A DNA stretch of 64,000 bases, from positions 186,001 to 250,000 of the forward strand of contig NZ_JARUQS010000001.1 in assembly GCF_029767755.1 (NCBI RefSeq), read 5' to 3'. The translations under genes and the position numbers were made by a program. Shown piece after piece: positions 1 through 8,642 of this stretch. Source of the stretch: Thiomicrorhabdus sp. zzn3. Lineage in GTDB: Bacteria > Pseudomonadota > Gammaproteobacteria > Thiomicrospirales > Thiomicrospiraceae. A model generated the notes under the pieces. The model was not told where the DNA came from. It made no database searches and worked only from the letters and a program-made list of their open reading frames with translations. Each line of letters starts with the position of its first letter. The stretch's first letter is position 1.

Positions 1-538
1 GATTCGTCAGGCGATTACCCGCTCGATTGCCGACCAGGCACGCACCATCCGTATTCCGGTGCATATGATCGAAACCATCAACAAACTGAACCGTATTCAG
101 CGTCAATTGCTGCAAAAAATGGGGCGTGAACCGACTCCGGAAGAGTTGGCGGAAGAGATGGAAATGCCGGAAGATAAGATTCGCAAGGTGATGAAAATCG
201 CCAAAGAACCGATTTCCATGGAAACCCCGATCGGGGATGATGAAGATTCTTCATTGGGTGATTTCATTGAAGATTCGAATATTCTTTCGCCTCAAGATGC
301 CGCGGATGCCGAAGGCATGAGCGAAACGGTGCGTGAGATGTTGAGTACTCTGACGCCGCGCGAAGCCAAAGTGTTGCGCATGCGTTTCGGCTTGAGCATG
401 AACACCGACCATACCTTGGAAGAGGTTGGTAAGCAGTTCGATGTCACGCGTGAGCGTATCCGTCAGATTGAAGCCAAAGCGTTGCGTAAGTTACGTCATC
501 CTAGCCGCGCCGAACGCCTGAAAAGTTTCTTAGACTAA
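1..538 (+). CDS. rpoD: RNA polymerase primary sigma factor RpoD (C-terminal part)
   Basis: The window opens inside this gene; the reading frame is open from base 2. The visible part starts in region 2.4 ([19 protein letters not shown]), which contacts the -10 element. It continues through region 3 ([12 protein letters not shown]) and ends in region 4 with the helix-turn-helix that reads the -35 element ([14 protein letters not shown] followed by [20 protein letters not shown]). It ends with the usual short tail [15 protein letters not shown]. This is the housekeeping sigma factor; the 5' part lies outside the window. Identification is secure because these regions are nearly invariant among proteobacteria. 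Confidence 0.97.
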   Translation, partial: IRQAITRSIADQARTIRIPVHMIETINKLNRIQRQLLQKMGREPTPEELAEEMEMPEDKIRKVMKIAKEPISMETPIGDDEDSSLGDFIEDSNILSPQDAADAEGMSETVREMLSTLTPREAKVLRMRFGLSMNTDHTLEEVGKQFDVTRERIRQIEAKALRKLRHPSRAERLKSFLD

Positions 539-628
539 GACCCTCTTATCGATGAACCGACCTGTTGGGGTTTGCTCAACAGGCCGAATCAAAAAAGCAC
601 GGCTTTATCGTTCCCTAAAGATCATGCA

Positions 629-652
629 GCCGTTATAATAAGCGGCGTTTTT
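629..652 (+). terminator. Possible rho-independent terminator after rpoD
   Basis: A short GC stem (GCCG at 629-632 with CGGC at 643-646, extendable by two pairs) closes a small AT loop and is followed by five T residues at 648-652. It lies about 90 bases after the rpoD stop. The loop contains TATAAT, so it could instead be a -10 element for the tRNA downstream; the two readings cannot be separated here. Confidence 0.4.
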
Positions 653-697
653 CGTATTTAGAACTGACCAGGCCTGGTCGGTTTTCTTCCTATCTAA

Positions 698-774
698 GGG
701 CCCTTAGCTCAGTTGGTTAGAGCATCCGACTCATAATCGGCAGGTCCACGGTTCAAGTCCGTGAGGGCCCACCA
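698..774 (+). tRNA. tRNA with CAT anticodon, probably tRNA-Ile2 (lysidine-modified)
   Basis: A 77-base cloverleaf. Acceptor strands GGGCCCT (698-704) and AGGGCCC (764-770) pair fully, the discriminator is A771 and CCA is encoded at 772-774. The anticodon loop CTCATAA (730-736) gives anticodon CAT (732-734), and the T arm has GGTTCAAGTCC. A CAT anticodon can mean initiator Met, elongator Met or AUA-reading Ile. The GC-rich acceptor stem followed by TTAGCTCAG resembles gammaproteobacterial tRNA-Ile2, whereas the other CAT tRNA in this window (45370-45446) matches elongator Met. The isotype is an inference from this resemblance. Confidence 0.9.
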
Positions 775-969
775 TTTATTTCTGTCCAAATCGTTTAAGA
801 AACAAAAATCATTAAGATGCAACTTGCCCTGGGAATAAAAGCTTACTCAATAGGTTTTGCTGATTAGGGTGTGTGAAGATTTTGTTTCCACTTGCAGTTT
901 TTGCTGGCGCAGCGTTTTTTTGTGATGCTATGATGAGTAAAAAATAATAATAAGTAAAAAGGTTGAGCC

Positions 970-3423
970 ATGGTTGTTGACGGCGTCAAAGGGCACTCTT
1001 CTAAAAAGAGTCTGATCATTTATTTTCTGGTGTTTATTTTGATTAACGCTTTCGGTTTAGGGGCTTTCTTATATTTGCAAAAGCAACATATCAAGACGAT
1101 CAATCACGCAGAAAATGAAATTAGTCAGAAGCTCGTGCTTTATAACGATATTGTTTATCAATTAGGGTATGGCAATTACATTCACAATTTCAAGAATTTG
1201 ATTTTGCGAGGAAAAGCGGATTACCGAGAAGCCGATTATCGCGAAAAGCTTCAAGAAAACTCCGCCAAATTAAAGCAGGCTTTTGCTGAGTATCGTCAGT
1301 TGACGGGTGTGGAGCCTTACGAGTTGGAGCGCTTACAGGTTGTTGAAAAAACGGTTACAGAATTTGACCAAATGGTTGCCAAAGCGGTTCAGCTTCGTAA
1401 TCAAGGCAGTCGCATCGGCGAGATCGACCGTAACGTAGTGGTGGATGACCGTCCGGCGATGTTGGCGATCAAAGAGTGGCATGATTTCCTGCAGGAAGAT
1501 GCCCAGGCAAAGAAACAGAAGGTCATTAGTGAATTAGCCTATCAAGAGAGAATGGATCTGAGTGTTTATTTTGTTCTGCTTATTTTGCTCAACTTAATCG
1601 CGTTTGAATTTTTGGTCCGCCGAGATTTGATTAAACCGGTTCTGCAGTTGCAGACGCAATTGAAGCACTTTTGCGACACCCGTGGCGAAGGCATCAGCGA
1701 AGATTTTCAGGTTAAAGCCAAGGGGAGTTTGGAAATCAATTTGGTTACCGAATACCTCAATCGCATGTTATGCATTATTTATCACAATATGCATGAAGTT
1801 GAAGCGGTTAAAGCGGTTGTCGATCAAAGCAGCGCCAATATCATGATGGCGGATGAAGACTTGGTCATCACTTATATGAACCCATCCATCGTGACCACTT
1901 TAAAGAAAGTGGAAAAAGAGATCCAGGAGATGTTGCCGCATTTTTCCACAGAAAAACTGGTGGGGCAGAATATCGATATTTTCCACGTTCATCCCGAGCA
2001 CCAACGCAAGCTATTGGCTGAACTTAAAGAGACCTATGTGGCCAAATTGACCTTGGGGGAATTGCATCTTGAAATTGTGGTGAATCCGATTTGGGGGCCG
2101 AATGGTAAGCGTAACGGTTTTGTCACCGAGTGGCGTGATGTCACTCAATCGGTCAAACTCGAACAGATGCAGCATGCCGTTGAAGAAAACCTTAAGGTCA
2201 TGGTGGAAAAAGCCGCTAAAGGGCATATTGGCGAACAAATTGATGTTTCGGTATTGAACGGCTTTATTCATGATCTGGGGATGCAGATCAACTTTATGTC
2301 GAAAGCGATTTTTGACGCCAACAATAAAATTTCTGAAGTGATTCAACAGCTTTCTCAAGGCAATTTAACCCAGCGCGTTGTCGGCGATTATGAAGCGAGT
2401 CTGGGAGAGATGAAAGACGCGATTAATCTCTCCTTGGATACGCTTTCTCAGATTTTGGCGCAGGTTCATGTTTCGATCAACCAAATTGCTCAAGGCATTG
2501 AGCAAACCTCTCAAGATAATTCCGAGCTTTCCAGCCGAATTCAACAGCAAGCGGCTTCCATTGAAGAAACCGCAGCGACGATGGAAGAGATGACCTCTTC
2601 GGTTCGCAATAACGCCGTCAATGCTCAGGAGGCGAATGCGTTAACGGTGCAAGCCAGCCAGAAAATGGCCGAAGGCGCCGACATCATGCGCCAAACCATT
2701 GAGGCGATGGAACAGATTCGGGATTCCAGTAGCCAAATTGAACAGATTATCGGCCTGATCGACTCGATTGCGTTCCAGACGAACTTGTTGGCGTTGAATG
2801 CCGCTGTGGAGGCAGCAAGAGCCGGTGAGCACGGGCGCGGTTTTGCTGTAGTGGCGGGTGAAGTGCGCAATTTGGCGAGCAAATCGGCGGAAGCTGCAAA
2901 AGAAATAAAAAACTTGATTGAACGTTCTGCACAACAAGTTCAAAAAGGAACCGAGTTGGCAGAAAGTTCCGGTTCGTCTCTTAACCAGATTTCCGAATCC
3001 ATTCGGCATGTTACCGAAATCGTCGGTGAAATCGCGACCTCTTCAAATGAACAAGCTCGCGGAATTGAGCAGTTGAATCAAGCGGTGGTGTCTCTTGATA
3101 AAAACACTCAGGAAAATGCGCACCTCGTTGAGCGTTCGGCTGGGTCTGCAGAGATGATTGCTGAGCAGTCGCGCGAACTGGTCAAGCAGATCGATCAATT
3201 TAAGATTGATGAGGCCTTCATTCGTTCGGCAGAAGAGCAGCAACGAGCAACGGCGCTGACGTCGGTTGCCGAGAGCAATCACCTTGATCTTAAAGAAGCC
3301 CCGCAGCCTGTTAAGCCAGTTGTCGAAAACAAAGAGCGTTCTAACGACGAGAAGAAAAACCGTGTGAAGACGTCTTCAGAAGCGAGTGTCAGCCCTATGG
3401 GTGAACAGTGGGAAGAGTTCTAG
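970..3423 (+). CDS. Methyl-accepting chemotaxis protein with PAS domain
   Basis: An 817-residue transmembrane chemoreceptor. Membrane segments near residues 15-36 and 198-216 bracket a periplasmic helical sensor region. A HAMP-like stretch follows, then a PAS domain (about 285-395, with MNPSIVTTL and a [14 protein letters not shown] segment as in MCPs of the Aer2/PAS type). The cytoplasmic signalling domain (about 490-745) has the hairpin tip core [20 protein letters not shown] that binds CheA and CheW. The protein ends in QWEEF, which resembles the C-terminal NWETF-type pentapeptide that tethers the CheR methyltransferase and CheB. The ligand is unknown. It appears monocistronic, with no chemotaxis genes beside it. 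Confidence 0.95.
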   Translation: MVVDGVKGHSSKKSLIIYFLVFILINAFGLGAFLYLQKQHIKTINHAENEISQKLVLYNDIVYQLGYGNYIHNFKNLILRGKADYREADYREKLQENSAKLKQAFAEYRQLTGVEPYELERLQVVEKTVTEFDQMVAKAVQLRNQGSRIGEIDRNVVVDDRPAMLAIKEWHDFLQEDAQAKKQKVISELAYQERMDLSVYFVLLILLNLIAFEFLVRRDLIKPVLQLQTQLKHFCDTRGEGISEDFQVKAKGSLEINLVTEYLNRMLCIIYHNMHEVEAVKAVVDQSSANIMMADEDLVITYMNPSIVTTLKKVEKEIQEMLPHFSTEKLVGQNIDIFHVHPEHQRKLLAELKETYVAKLTLGELHLEIVVNPIWGPNGKRNGFVTEWRDVTQSVKLEQMQHAVEENLKVMVEKAAKGHIGEQIDVSVLNGFIHDLGMQINFMSKAIFDANNKISEVIQQLSQGNLTQRVVGDYEASLGEMKDAINLSLDTLSQILAQVHVSINQIAQGIEQTSQDNSELSSRIQQQAASIEETAATMEEMTSSVRNNAVNAQEANALTVQASQKMAEGADIMRQTIEAMEQIRDSSSQIEQIIGLIDSIAFQTNLLALNAAVEAARAGEHGRGFAVVAGEVRNLASKSAEAAKEIKNLIERSAQQVQKGTELAESSGSSLNQISESIRHVTEIVGEIATSSNEQARGIEQLNQAVVSLDKNTQENAHLVERSAGSAEMIAEQSRELVKQIDQFKIDEAFIRSAEEQQRATALTSVAESNHLDLKEAPQPVKPVVENKERSNDEKKNRVKTSSEASVSPMGEQWEEF

Positions 3424-3433
3424 CATAATGAGA

Positions 3434-4138
3434 TTAACCGTGGCGCCCTAGGGCGGCTCGGTTCATCGCTTCCTTCACTTTGATTAAGATGGCCGCTTTG
3501 GCTTCAGGAGGAACGATTAATCGCTCATTAAACGTAGAAAAGTTTTTCAACTTTTCATAGTTGGCCTTAGCTTGCGGGGGGACTCGAAACTCGCTTTCGC
3601 TAAAAGCGGTGAAATCCAATTCCAGCTTGGGGGCTTCTTCATCCTCCGCCATTCTTTCAATGTCTTTAATGAATTCATCGGTATGTTCAAGCACTCGGCT
3701 TTGGGTTGCCAGGGTAACGGAGGTGTATTCTTTGGTGGTAAAGTCCACGTCTTTGGCAATACGCTGGGCGATGGCTTTTTGATCGTCAACCACAAAGGGT
3801 TCAAGGTGTTTCATGAACTCTTTTTTTTCCAGTTTCATAATCTGCTTCAAGGCTTGAGATTGGGCAAGGTTTTTATATTTCAAAATGATCGTGTAATAAA
3901 TCAACCCGAACAGCAGCAGGGCGGCCAAAGTCAATAACCCTATTTGCAGAGTGGGCCAGTTTGAAAAAAACAGCAGCAGAAAGCCGATCAATAAGGTTGA
4001 TGAAATGACGGCAAAAGAGATGCCCTTGATCGCGTTGGCTTGGATAAACCAAGGATAGTAAAGTTCAGGTTTAAAGACCGTGGTGTCCAGCTCTAACAGG
4101 TGTTTTAGAGCGGAGAAGTGACTGAACTTTGATTGCAT
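3434..4138 (-). CDS. Membrane protein of unknown function, coupled to HDOD gene
   Basis: About 234 residues. Two hydrophobic segments (near residues 40-60 and 65-85) are followed by a soluble, charged C-terminal domain of roughly 145 residues. I recognise no catalytic motif and assign no function. The start is placed at the ATG at 4138 rather than an upstream in-frame ATG, because a GGAGG ribosome site lies just upstream and the ATG overlaps the TAA stop of the HDOD gene by one base (TAATG). That arrangement implies translational coupling, so the two proteins probably act together, perhaps as a membrane-linked signalling pair. Confidence 0.7.
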   Translation of the reverse strand: MQSKFSHFSALKHLLELDTTVFKPELYYPWFIQANAIKGISFAVISSTLLIGFLLLFFSNWPTLQIGLLTLAALLLFGLIYYTIILKYKNLAQSQALKQIMKLEKKEFMKHLEPFVVDDQKAIAQRIAKDVDFTTKEYTSVTLATQSRVLEHTDEFIKDIERMAEDEEAPKLELDFTAFSESEFRVPPQAKANYEKLKNFSTFNERLIVPPEAKAAILIKVKEAMNRAALGRHG

Positions 4139-4995
4139 TAATGACCTCCGGGGGCCGTGCCCATCGCATGGCCCCATTTTACCACGGCAGCACTGGCCGC
4201 CGTTAGTGCGTTTTCAGGCAGGTTTAGGGCATCAAAGGCCATCTCTTTATATTGCTTGAGTTCTTGGGTGATGTGCGTGTCATCGGCCGTGGCAACGGCA
4301 AAGTTCGCCGCCATGATCAGGGCCACCATCTGTCTGATTTTGTTTTGACTATTTGCTGTTTTCAGCAGAGCTGTATCATGGTGCATCAGGATGGTTTTGC
4401 AGAGAGTGTCATCCAGGCGCCATTTCTTGGCAATGAGCGCGCCTAAATGTACGTGGGTTGTTCCATACATCTCCGCTTCTTCTTCAAGGCTTTCGATAGG
4501 GTGCGCTAAATGCTGGCGAAAACGGAGAATGTAGGCCTGTGGGTTCAGTCGAGACAGGAACAGAGCGCCCAGGTTCTGCATCAAACCGGCCATATAGGCT
4601 TCTGAGCGCGAAACTTCGTAAACCCAAAAAGAAAGTTCTGATGCAGCGATCCCCGCTTTACTGCCGTGCGCCAGAATTTCTTGTTCAATCGCATTTTGGC
4701 TGACAGCTTTTTTTAGGCTAGCACTGACAAAAAGGTTGCTGATTTCGTCCAAACCGAGCAGGTTTACAGCCGTTTTGGCTTCTTTGATTTCGTGCTTGTG
4801 CTGAGTGACATTGGAGTTCGCTAACGCTAAAAAGTCGCCCAGTAATTCGGAATTGTGAGCAATTAAATTCGCAATGGTGACCGTATTGGGGTAAGGCTTT
4901 TCGAGTTCGGCTTTGAGTAATAGAACTTCTTCTGAAAGCGTCGGGACGTTGACCTTAGGGTAAATTTGTGCCGCTTTTTGAAGCCGTTCCTGCAT
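4138..4995 (-). CDS. HDOD-domain signalling protein
   Basis: 285 residues forming an HDOD domain, a degenerate relative of HD-type phosphohydrolases common in c-di-GMP and chemosensory signalling. Visible features are the N-terminal VPTLSEEVLLLKAEL helix, the VNLLGLDEISNLFVSASLK segment, the AYMAGLMQNLGALFLSRL region at the place of the HD pair, and a late MHHD. It has no attached GGDEF, EAL or kinase domain, so it is a stand-alone HDOD protein that probably works by protein interaction. A second, unlinked HDOD protein sits at 34516-35340. Confidence 0.85.
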   Translation of the reverse strand: MQERLQKAAQIYPKVNVPTLSEEVLLLKAELEKPYPNTVTIANLIAHNSELLGDFLALANSNVTQHKHEIKEAKTAVNLLGLDEISNLFVSASLKKAVSQNAIEQEILAHGSKAGIAASELSFWVYEVSRSEAYMAGLMQNLGALFLSRLNPQAYILRFRQHLAHPIESLEEEAEMYGTTHVHLGALIAKKWRLDDTLCKTILMHHDTALLKTANSQNKIRQMVALIMAANFAVATADDTHITQELKQYKEMAFDALNLPENALTAASAAVVKWGHAMGTAPGGH

Positions 4996-5183
4996 ACGCC
5001 GACCTTTGATTTTTTGATTGTTTACTTCGGTCCATTTTATCTATTTCTATTCGGTTGCGATAGTAAAAGCATTTAAGGTGTTTTATGCAGCGAGCCATGA
5101 TGTGTTTTTGCGTTGTTATTCAGGGTTTGGTATGATTCCGGTTAATAAAATAAGTGCTTGAACATACTTGGTTTTTCCGTTAA

Positions 5184-5942
5184 ATGATTACGCCAGCTTA
5201 CTCTCATTCATCGATGCTATCGTCGCTGCACTCGCAGGCAGCACGACCCGTTGTGGACCGCTCTCAGTTCAGTCCGGGAAACACTGGAACCGTCGAAACG
5301 AATACGGTAGGCAACGCTCCATCCTCCAGAACGGCTGGTACAGATAAGTCTACAGCCTCAAATGAGGTCTCTTCGACTCAAGCTCCCGACGCTCAGTCTG
5401 AACAAAATGAAGTACAGGTTCAGCAGGTCATCAATCAGCTTAAGTTAAGAGATCGTGAAGTCAGAACGCATGAACAAGCCCATCTGGCTGCCGCTGGAAG
5501 TTATGCCACAAGCAGCGCCTCCTTTGTGTATCAGCAAGGACCGGACGGTAAACGCTATGCCGTGGGGGGCGAAGTGGGGATTGATGTCTCGCCTGTCGCC
5601 GGTGATCCGCAAGCGACTATTCAAAAAGCGATGGTCGTTCGTAGTGCCGCTTTAGCCCCTGCGGAGCCTTCTTCGCAGGATATTAAAGTGGCTGCGCAGG
5701 CCGTGCAAATGATGGCGCAAGCGCGCGCTGAGTTGGCGCAACAGTCTCAGCAAAGCGGTGAAGAGGGTAAAAGCGAAACGCCCGAATCAGAAGTGAGTGA
5801 GTCAAGTCGTTCTCAAGATGAAAGGTCCGCTTACATTGCGCCAGCAGGACAGGACGGAACAGAAAAGGAAACCGAAGCGACAGGCCTGGTCAATAATTCG
5901 CGTAATGCGTTTGATTTAAGGGTCGCTTTTCAAAACGTCTAG
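5184..5942 (+). CDS. SprA-related putative metalloprotease
   Basis: 252 residues. The conserved core (about 75-185) carries HEQAH, an HExxH zinc-metallopeptidase signature, in the context DREVRTHEQAHLAAAG. It continues with YQQGPDGKRYAVGGEV, GIDVSPVAGDPQATI and a helical RSAALAPAEPSSQDIKVAAQA segment. This arrangement matches the SprA-related family (PF12118), whose members are annotated as putative metalloproteases without well-established substrates. The first 75 and last 65 residues are low-complexity and rich in Ser, Thr, Gln and Glu, probably disordered. No signal peptide is evident. The gene stands alone. Confidence 0.75.
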   Translation: MITPAYSHSSMLSSLHSQAARPVVDRSQFSPGNTGTVETNTVGNAPSSRTAGTDKSTASNEVSSTQAPDAQSEQNEVQVQQVINQLKLRDREVRTHEQAHLAAAGSYATSSASFVYQQGPDGKRYAVGGEVGIDVSPVAGDPQATIQKAMVVRSAALAPAEPSSQDIKVAAQAVQMMAQARAELAQQSQQSGEEGKSETPESEVSESSRSQDERSAYIAPAGQDGTEKETEATGLVNNSRNAFDLRVAFQNV

Positions 5943-5980
5943 GTGAGCGGTTAGGGTAGAAGGCATGGAGGTGAGGCTTT

Positions 5981-6016
5981 AAAGGCCGTTCCTGATTGCG
6001 ATGAAAAACGGCCTTT
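5981..6016. terminator. Hairpin between convergent genes
   Basis: AAAGGCCGTT (5981-5990) pairs with AACGGCCTTT (6007-6016) across a 16-base loop. It lies between the SprA-like gene (plus) and the ArsR gene (minus) and could end transcription from both sides. The T runs are short (three), so strength is uncertain. Confidence 0.55.
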
Positions 6017-6028
6017 AGTCGATTTCAA

Positions 6029-6352
6029 TCAGTTTACTGGGCAGAAGGTTTCTTGCATTGCATCCATCAGTTTAAGGATGGCCGGATCTCGCACCTTACA
6101 TAAAATTTTGCTGCCTTCACGGCGTGAGGTGATAATTTCTTTCTCCCTGAGAATGTCGATATGCTGAGAAATATTGCTTTGGGTCGTACCGACTTTAGAG
6201 ACAATGTCCATGACCGGCAACTCCTGTTCTCCAATGACGCATAAAATTTTAAGTCTCAATGGATGCCCCATGGCTTTGAGTGCTTTAGAAGCTTTGTTAA
6301 TATTCTCTTCTTTCATTTCAAATGGTTTAGCGTCTGAGTTAGCTTCTTGCAT
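6029..6352 (-). CDS. ArsR/SmtB-family regulator, SqrR/BigR-like persulfide sensor candidate
   Basis: 107 residues with the winged-helix fold of ArsR repressors: ALKAMGHPLRLKIL, then the recognition region VGTTQSNISQHIDILREKEI, then the wing TSRREGSKILCKV. Cysteines are at 38 (helix with LKILCVIG), 85 and 104 (C-terminal FCPVN). The 38-104 spacing of 66 residues equals that of the paired cysteines in SqrR (41/107) and BigR (42/108), which form a tetrasulfide when sensing persulfides. No metal-binding ELCVCDL motif is present, so a metal sensor is less likely. Targets are not obvious; it lies divergently next to ctpA and no sulfide oxidation gene is adjacent. Family assignment is firm, ligand is inference. 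Confidence 0.85.
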   Translation of the reverse strand: MQEANSDAKPFEMKEENINKASKALKAMGHPLRLKILCVIGEQELPVMDIVSKVGTTQSNISQHIDILREKEIITSRREGSKILCKVRDPAILKLMDAMQETFCPVN

Positions 6353-6386
6353 TCTGATATCACCAATTCACTGTATAACAATATTA

Positions 6387-6479
6387 TTAATTATTTAATT
6401 CTGTTTTAATTTTCAAGATTTTAATGAAAAGCGGCCATCATGTCACGCAAACATAATTTATAATGAATTAAATTATTTT
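6387..6479. promoter_or_regulatory. Paired AT-rich operator-like sites between arsR and ctpA
   Basis: Two 25-base AT-rich sites in inverted orientation, 6387-6411 and 6455-6479, share 18 of 25 positions including the core ATTTAATTC. They sit in the 204-base divergent space between the ArsR-type regulator and ctpA, where an autoregulatory operator would be expected. AT-rich sequence raises the chance of coincidence. Confidence 0.3.
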
Positions 6480-6562
6480 GCTGGTAAACGGCTTTTAATG
6501 GGCGCTTAAAGTCGCTATAAAGACTTAAATGAACCGCTCGAAAAACAATTCTGGAGATGCAT

Positions 6563-7921
6563 GTGCAAAGTATGGCATATAAAAAAGTAACCTGGATGGG
6601 AATGGGGATATTATTGGGGGCCTTTATTGTGCTCGCTTCCACGGTCATGGCCGATAAATCCGACCGTGATGAAACTGCTCAGGCCTCATCGCCCACTGTT
6701 TCCTTACCTTTACAAGAGTTGCGTGCTTTTGCCGAGGTGTTTGAACGAGTCTCCAGCGATTATGTTGATGAAGTCGATGACAAGAAGCTGCTGGAAGGCG
6801 CGATCAGCGGCATGTTGTCGAGTTTGGATCCGCATTCGGCCTATTTGCCACCAAAAAACTTTAAAGAGATGGAAGAGCATACCAAAGGCGAATTTGGCGG
6901 CCTGGGTATGGAAGTAGGCATGGAAGACGGTTTTGTGAAAGTTATCTCGCCGATCGATGACACGCCAGCGCAAAAAGCCGGCGTTAAGGCAGGGGATCTG
7001 ATTATCAAGCTGGGGGATGAGCCGGTTAAAGGCAAAACCCTGAGCGAAGCAGTTGACATCATGCGCGGTAAACCGGGCACAAAACTTAAGTTAACGATTG
7101 TGCGCAAAGGCGAAGATGCGCCGATTACCTTAACCATCACCCGCGCCATTATTAAGGTAAAAAGCATTAAGCAGCGCCTGTTGAATGACGGCATTGGCTA
7201 TGTACGCATCAGTCAGTTCCAAGTGCGCACCGGCCAGGATATGGTCGAAGCGATCAAAAAACTCGAAGAGGAAAATCAAGGTGATCTGAACGGATTGGTT
7301 CTGGACTTGCGCAACAACCCGGGCGGAGTCTTAACTGCTGCGGTTCAGGTATCGGATGCCTTCTTGAATGACGGTCTGATTGTGTATACCGAAGGTCGAA
7401 TCAAAAACTCGCAGATGCGTTTTGAAGCGACTAAAGGGGATGTGATGCAAGGCAAGCCGGTGGTGGTTTTGATCAATGAGGGTTCCGCCTCGGCTTCGGA
7501 AATCGTGTCCGGCGCTTTGCAAGACCAACAGCGCGCGATTGTGGTTGGACGTACCAGTTTTGGTAAAGGGTCGGTGCAAACCCTGCTGCCACTCAACAAT
7601 GGCGCGGCCATCAAAGTGACGACGGCGCGTTATTTCACTCCGTCCGGACGTTCCATTCAGGCCGAAGGGATTAAACCCGATATTGAAGTGGATCTGGTGA
7701 AAGTGGAGAAGGTTGATGCCTCAGAATTGATGAACGTCAAAGAGAAAGACCTTACCGGGCACCTTGAGAATGGTAATGGCCATGCCGAAGAAGGCAGTGA
7801 GCAAGAGAAAGCGGATAAGGCTTCTAAAGAGATCAAGAAACTGCTTGAAAAAGACTATGAGTTGAATGAAGCGGTCAGAGTGCTGAAAACCCTCTCTCTG
7901 GCGCAAAAAATGAAACTCTAG
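6563..7921 (+). CDS. ctpA: C-terminal processing peptidase (S41 family)
   Basis: A periplasmic, membrane-anchored serine protease of about 450 residues. It has an N-terminal signal-anchor (MGMGILLGAFIVLASTVMA), an S41 N-terminal segment with ISGMLSSLDPHSAYLPP, a PDZ domain with GLGMEVGMEDG and GVKAGDLIIKLGDEPV, and the tail-specific protease core. The catalytic serine lies in NEGSASASEIVSG and the lysine in GRTSFGKGSVQT. A charged Glu/Lys-rich tail follows. CtpA/Prc enzymes trim or degrade periplasmic proteins with apolar C-termini, often linked to peptidoglycan hydrolase turnover. I favour the GTG at 6563, which lies six bases after GGAG; ATGs at 6557 and 6572 are alternatives with poorer spacing. 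Confidence 0.93.
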   Translation: MQSMAYKKVTWMGMGILLGAFIVLASTVMADKSDRDETAQASSPTVSLPLQELRAFAEVFERVSSDYVDEVDDKKLLEGAISGMLSSLDPHSAYLPPKNFKEMEEHTKGEFGGLGMEVGMEDGFVKVISPIDDTPAQKAGVKAGDLIIKLGDEPVKGKTLSEAVDIMRGKPGTKLKLTIVRKGEDAPITLTITRAIIKVKSIKQRLLNDGIGYVRISQFQVRTGQDMVEAIKKLEEENQGDLNGLVLDLRNNPGGVLTAAVQVSDAFLNDGLIVYTEGRIKNSQMRFEATKGDVMQGKPVVVLINEGSASASEIVSGALQDQQRAIVVGRTSFGKGSVQTLLPLNNGAAIKVTTARYFTPSGRSIQAEGIKPDIEVDLVKVEKVDASELMNVKEKDLTGHLENGNGHAEEGSEQEKADKASKEIKKLLEKDYELNEAVRVLKTLSLAQKMKL

Positions 7922-7933
7922 GTCGAGTCACTG

Positions 7934-7966
7934 AAAACCACCCCAATTAGGGTGGTTTTTTATTTT
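7934..7966 (+). terminator. Rho-independent terminator after ctpA
   Basis: AAAACCACCC (7934-7943) pairs with GGGTGGTTTT (7950-7959) around a six-base loop, and the T tract continues through TTATTTT. It sits 12 bases after the ctpA stop. Confidence 0.88.
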
Positions 7967-7980
7967 AAGGAGAAGGTTTC

Positions 7981-8538
7981 ATGACTAAAAAAGTATTGGT
8001 GCCTTTGGCGCAGGGTTGCGAGGAACTGGAAGCGGTCACCATCATTGATCTGTTGGTGCGCGCCGGGATTGAAGTGGTGACCGCCAGTTTGGATAGCGAG
8101 CGCATCGTTACCGCGAGCCGCGGCGTGCAGTTGATAGCCCAAACGGCGTTAGACGATGTGATGCAGGAATCGTTTGACTTGATCGTGCTGCCGGGCGGCC
8201 TGCCGGGAGCGGACTATTTGCAGCAGGACAGCCGCATCGCGCATCTGCTGAAAAATACCGCCAAGCAGGGCGGGCTGATCGGCGCGATTTGCGCGGCACC
8301 GAAAGTGCTGGTTTCAGCAGGCCTGTTGGATAACAGAAAAGCCACCAGCTTCCCCGGCGTGATTGATGTGCAACCAGCCGAAAACATGCAGTATCTTGAT
8401 CAGCCGGTGGTGGAAGACGGGCAGATCATTACCTCAAAAGGACCGGGAACGGCCATGGATTTTGCGCTGACCTTGATTGAAAGATTGGCCGGAACGGCGA
8501 AACGCCAAGAGGTTGAGAAAGGGCTGCAACGTCCCTGA
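7981..8538 (+). CDS. DJ-1/PfpI family protein (YajL-like)
   Basis: 185 residues of the DJ-1/ThiJ/PfpI superfamily. The start MTKKVLVPLAQGCEELEAV, the DLIVLPGGLPGA loop and the nucleophile elbow IGAICAAPKVL, with the reactive cysteine in AICAAP, match the YajL/DJ-1 subgroup. Members act as chaperones and glyoxalase/deglycase-type protein repair enzymes under oxidative or carbonyl stress, though the exact reaction is debated. The start is supported by AAGGAGAAGG about six bases upstream. Terminators lie on both sides, so it is a single-gene unit. Confidence 0.9.
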   Translation: MTKKVLVPLAQGCEELEAVTIIDLLVRAGIEVVTASLDSERIVTASRGVQLIAQTALDDVMQESFDLIVLPGGLPGADYLQQDSRIAHLLKNTAKQGGLIGAICAAPKVLVSAGLLDNRKATSFPGVIDVQPAENMQYLDQPVVEDGQIITSKGPGTAMDFALTLIERLAGTAKRQEVEKGLQRP

Positions 8539-8573
8539 CTGTCTGGTTTTTTTGTTGCGGTGCTTGAGATTTC

Positions 8574-8602
8574 AAACCCAACAGGCCTGTTGGGTTTTTT
8601 AT
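8574..8602 (+). terminator. Terminator built on the CAGGCCTG palindrome
   Basis: A perfect 24-base palindrome at 8574-8597, with arms AAACCCAACAGG and CCTGTTGGGTTT, is followed by further T residues. As RNA it gives a stable hairpin plus a U tract directly after the YajL-like gene. The centre is one of the CAGGCCTG copies that recur through the window, showing that the repeat can be recruited as a terminator. Confidence 0.8.
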
Positions 8603-8642
8603 TTGCCCCTTTTTGTGCTCCGTGTTTCTTCACGGACAAGCG

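Noticed and set aside
561-583. CCTGTTG/CAACAGG hairpin after rpoD as terminator
   Set aside because: The loop is long and no T tract follows on either strand; the hairpin at 629-652 is a better candidate.
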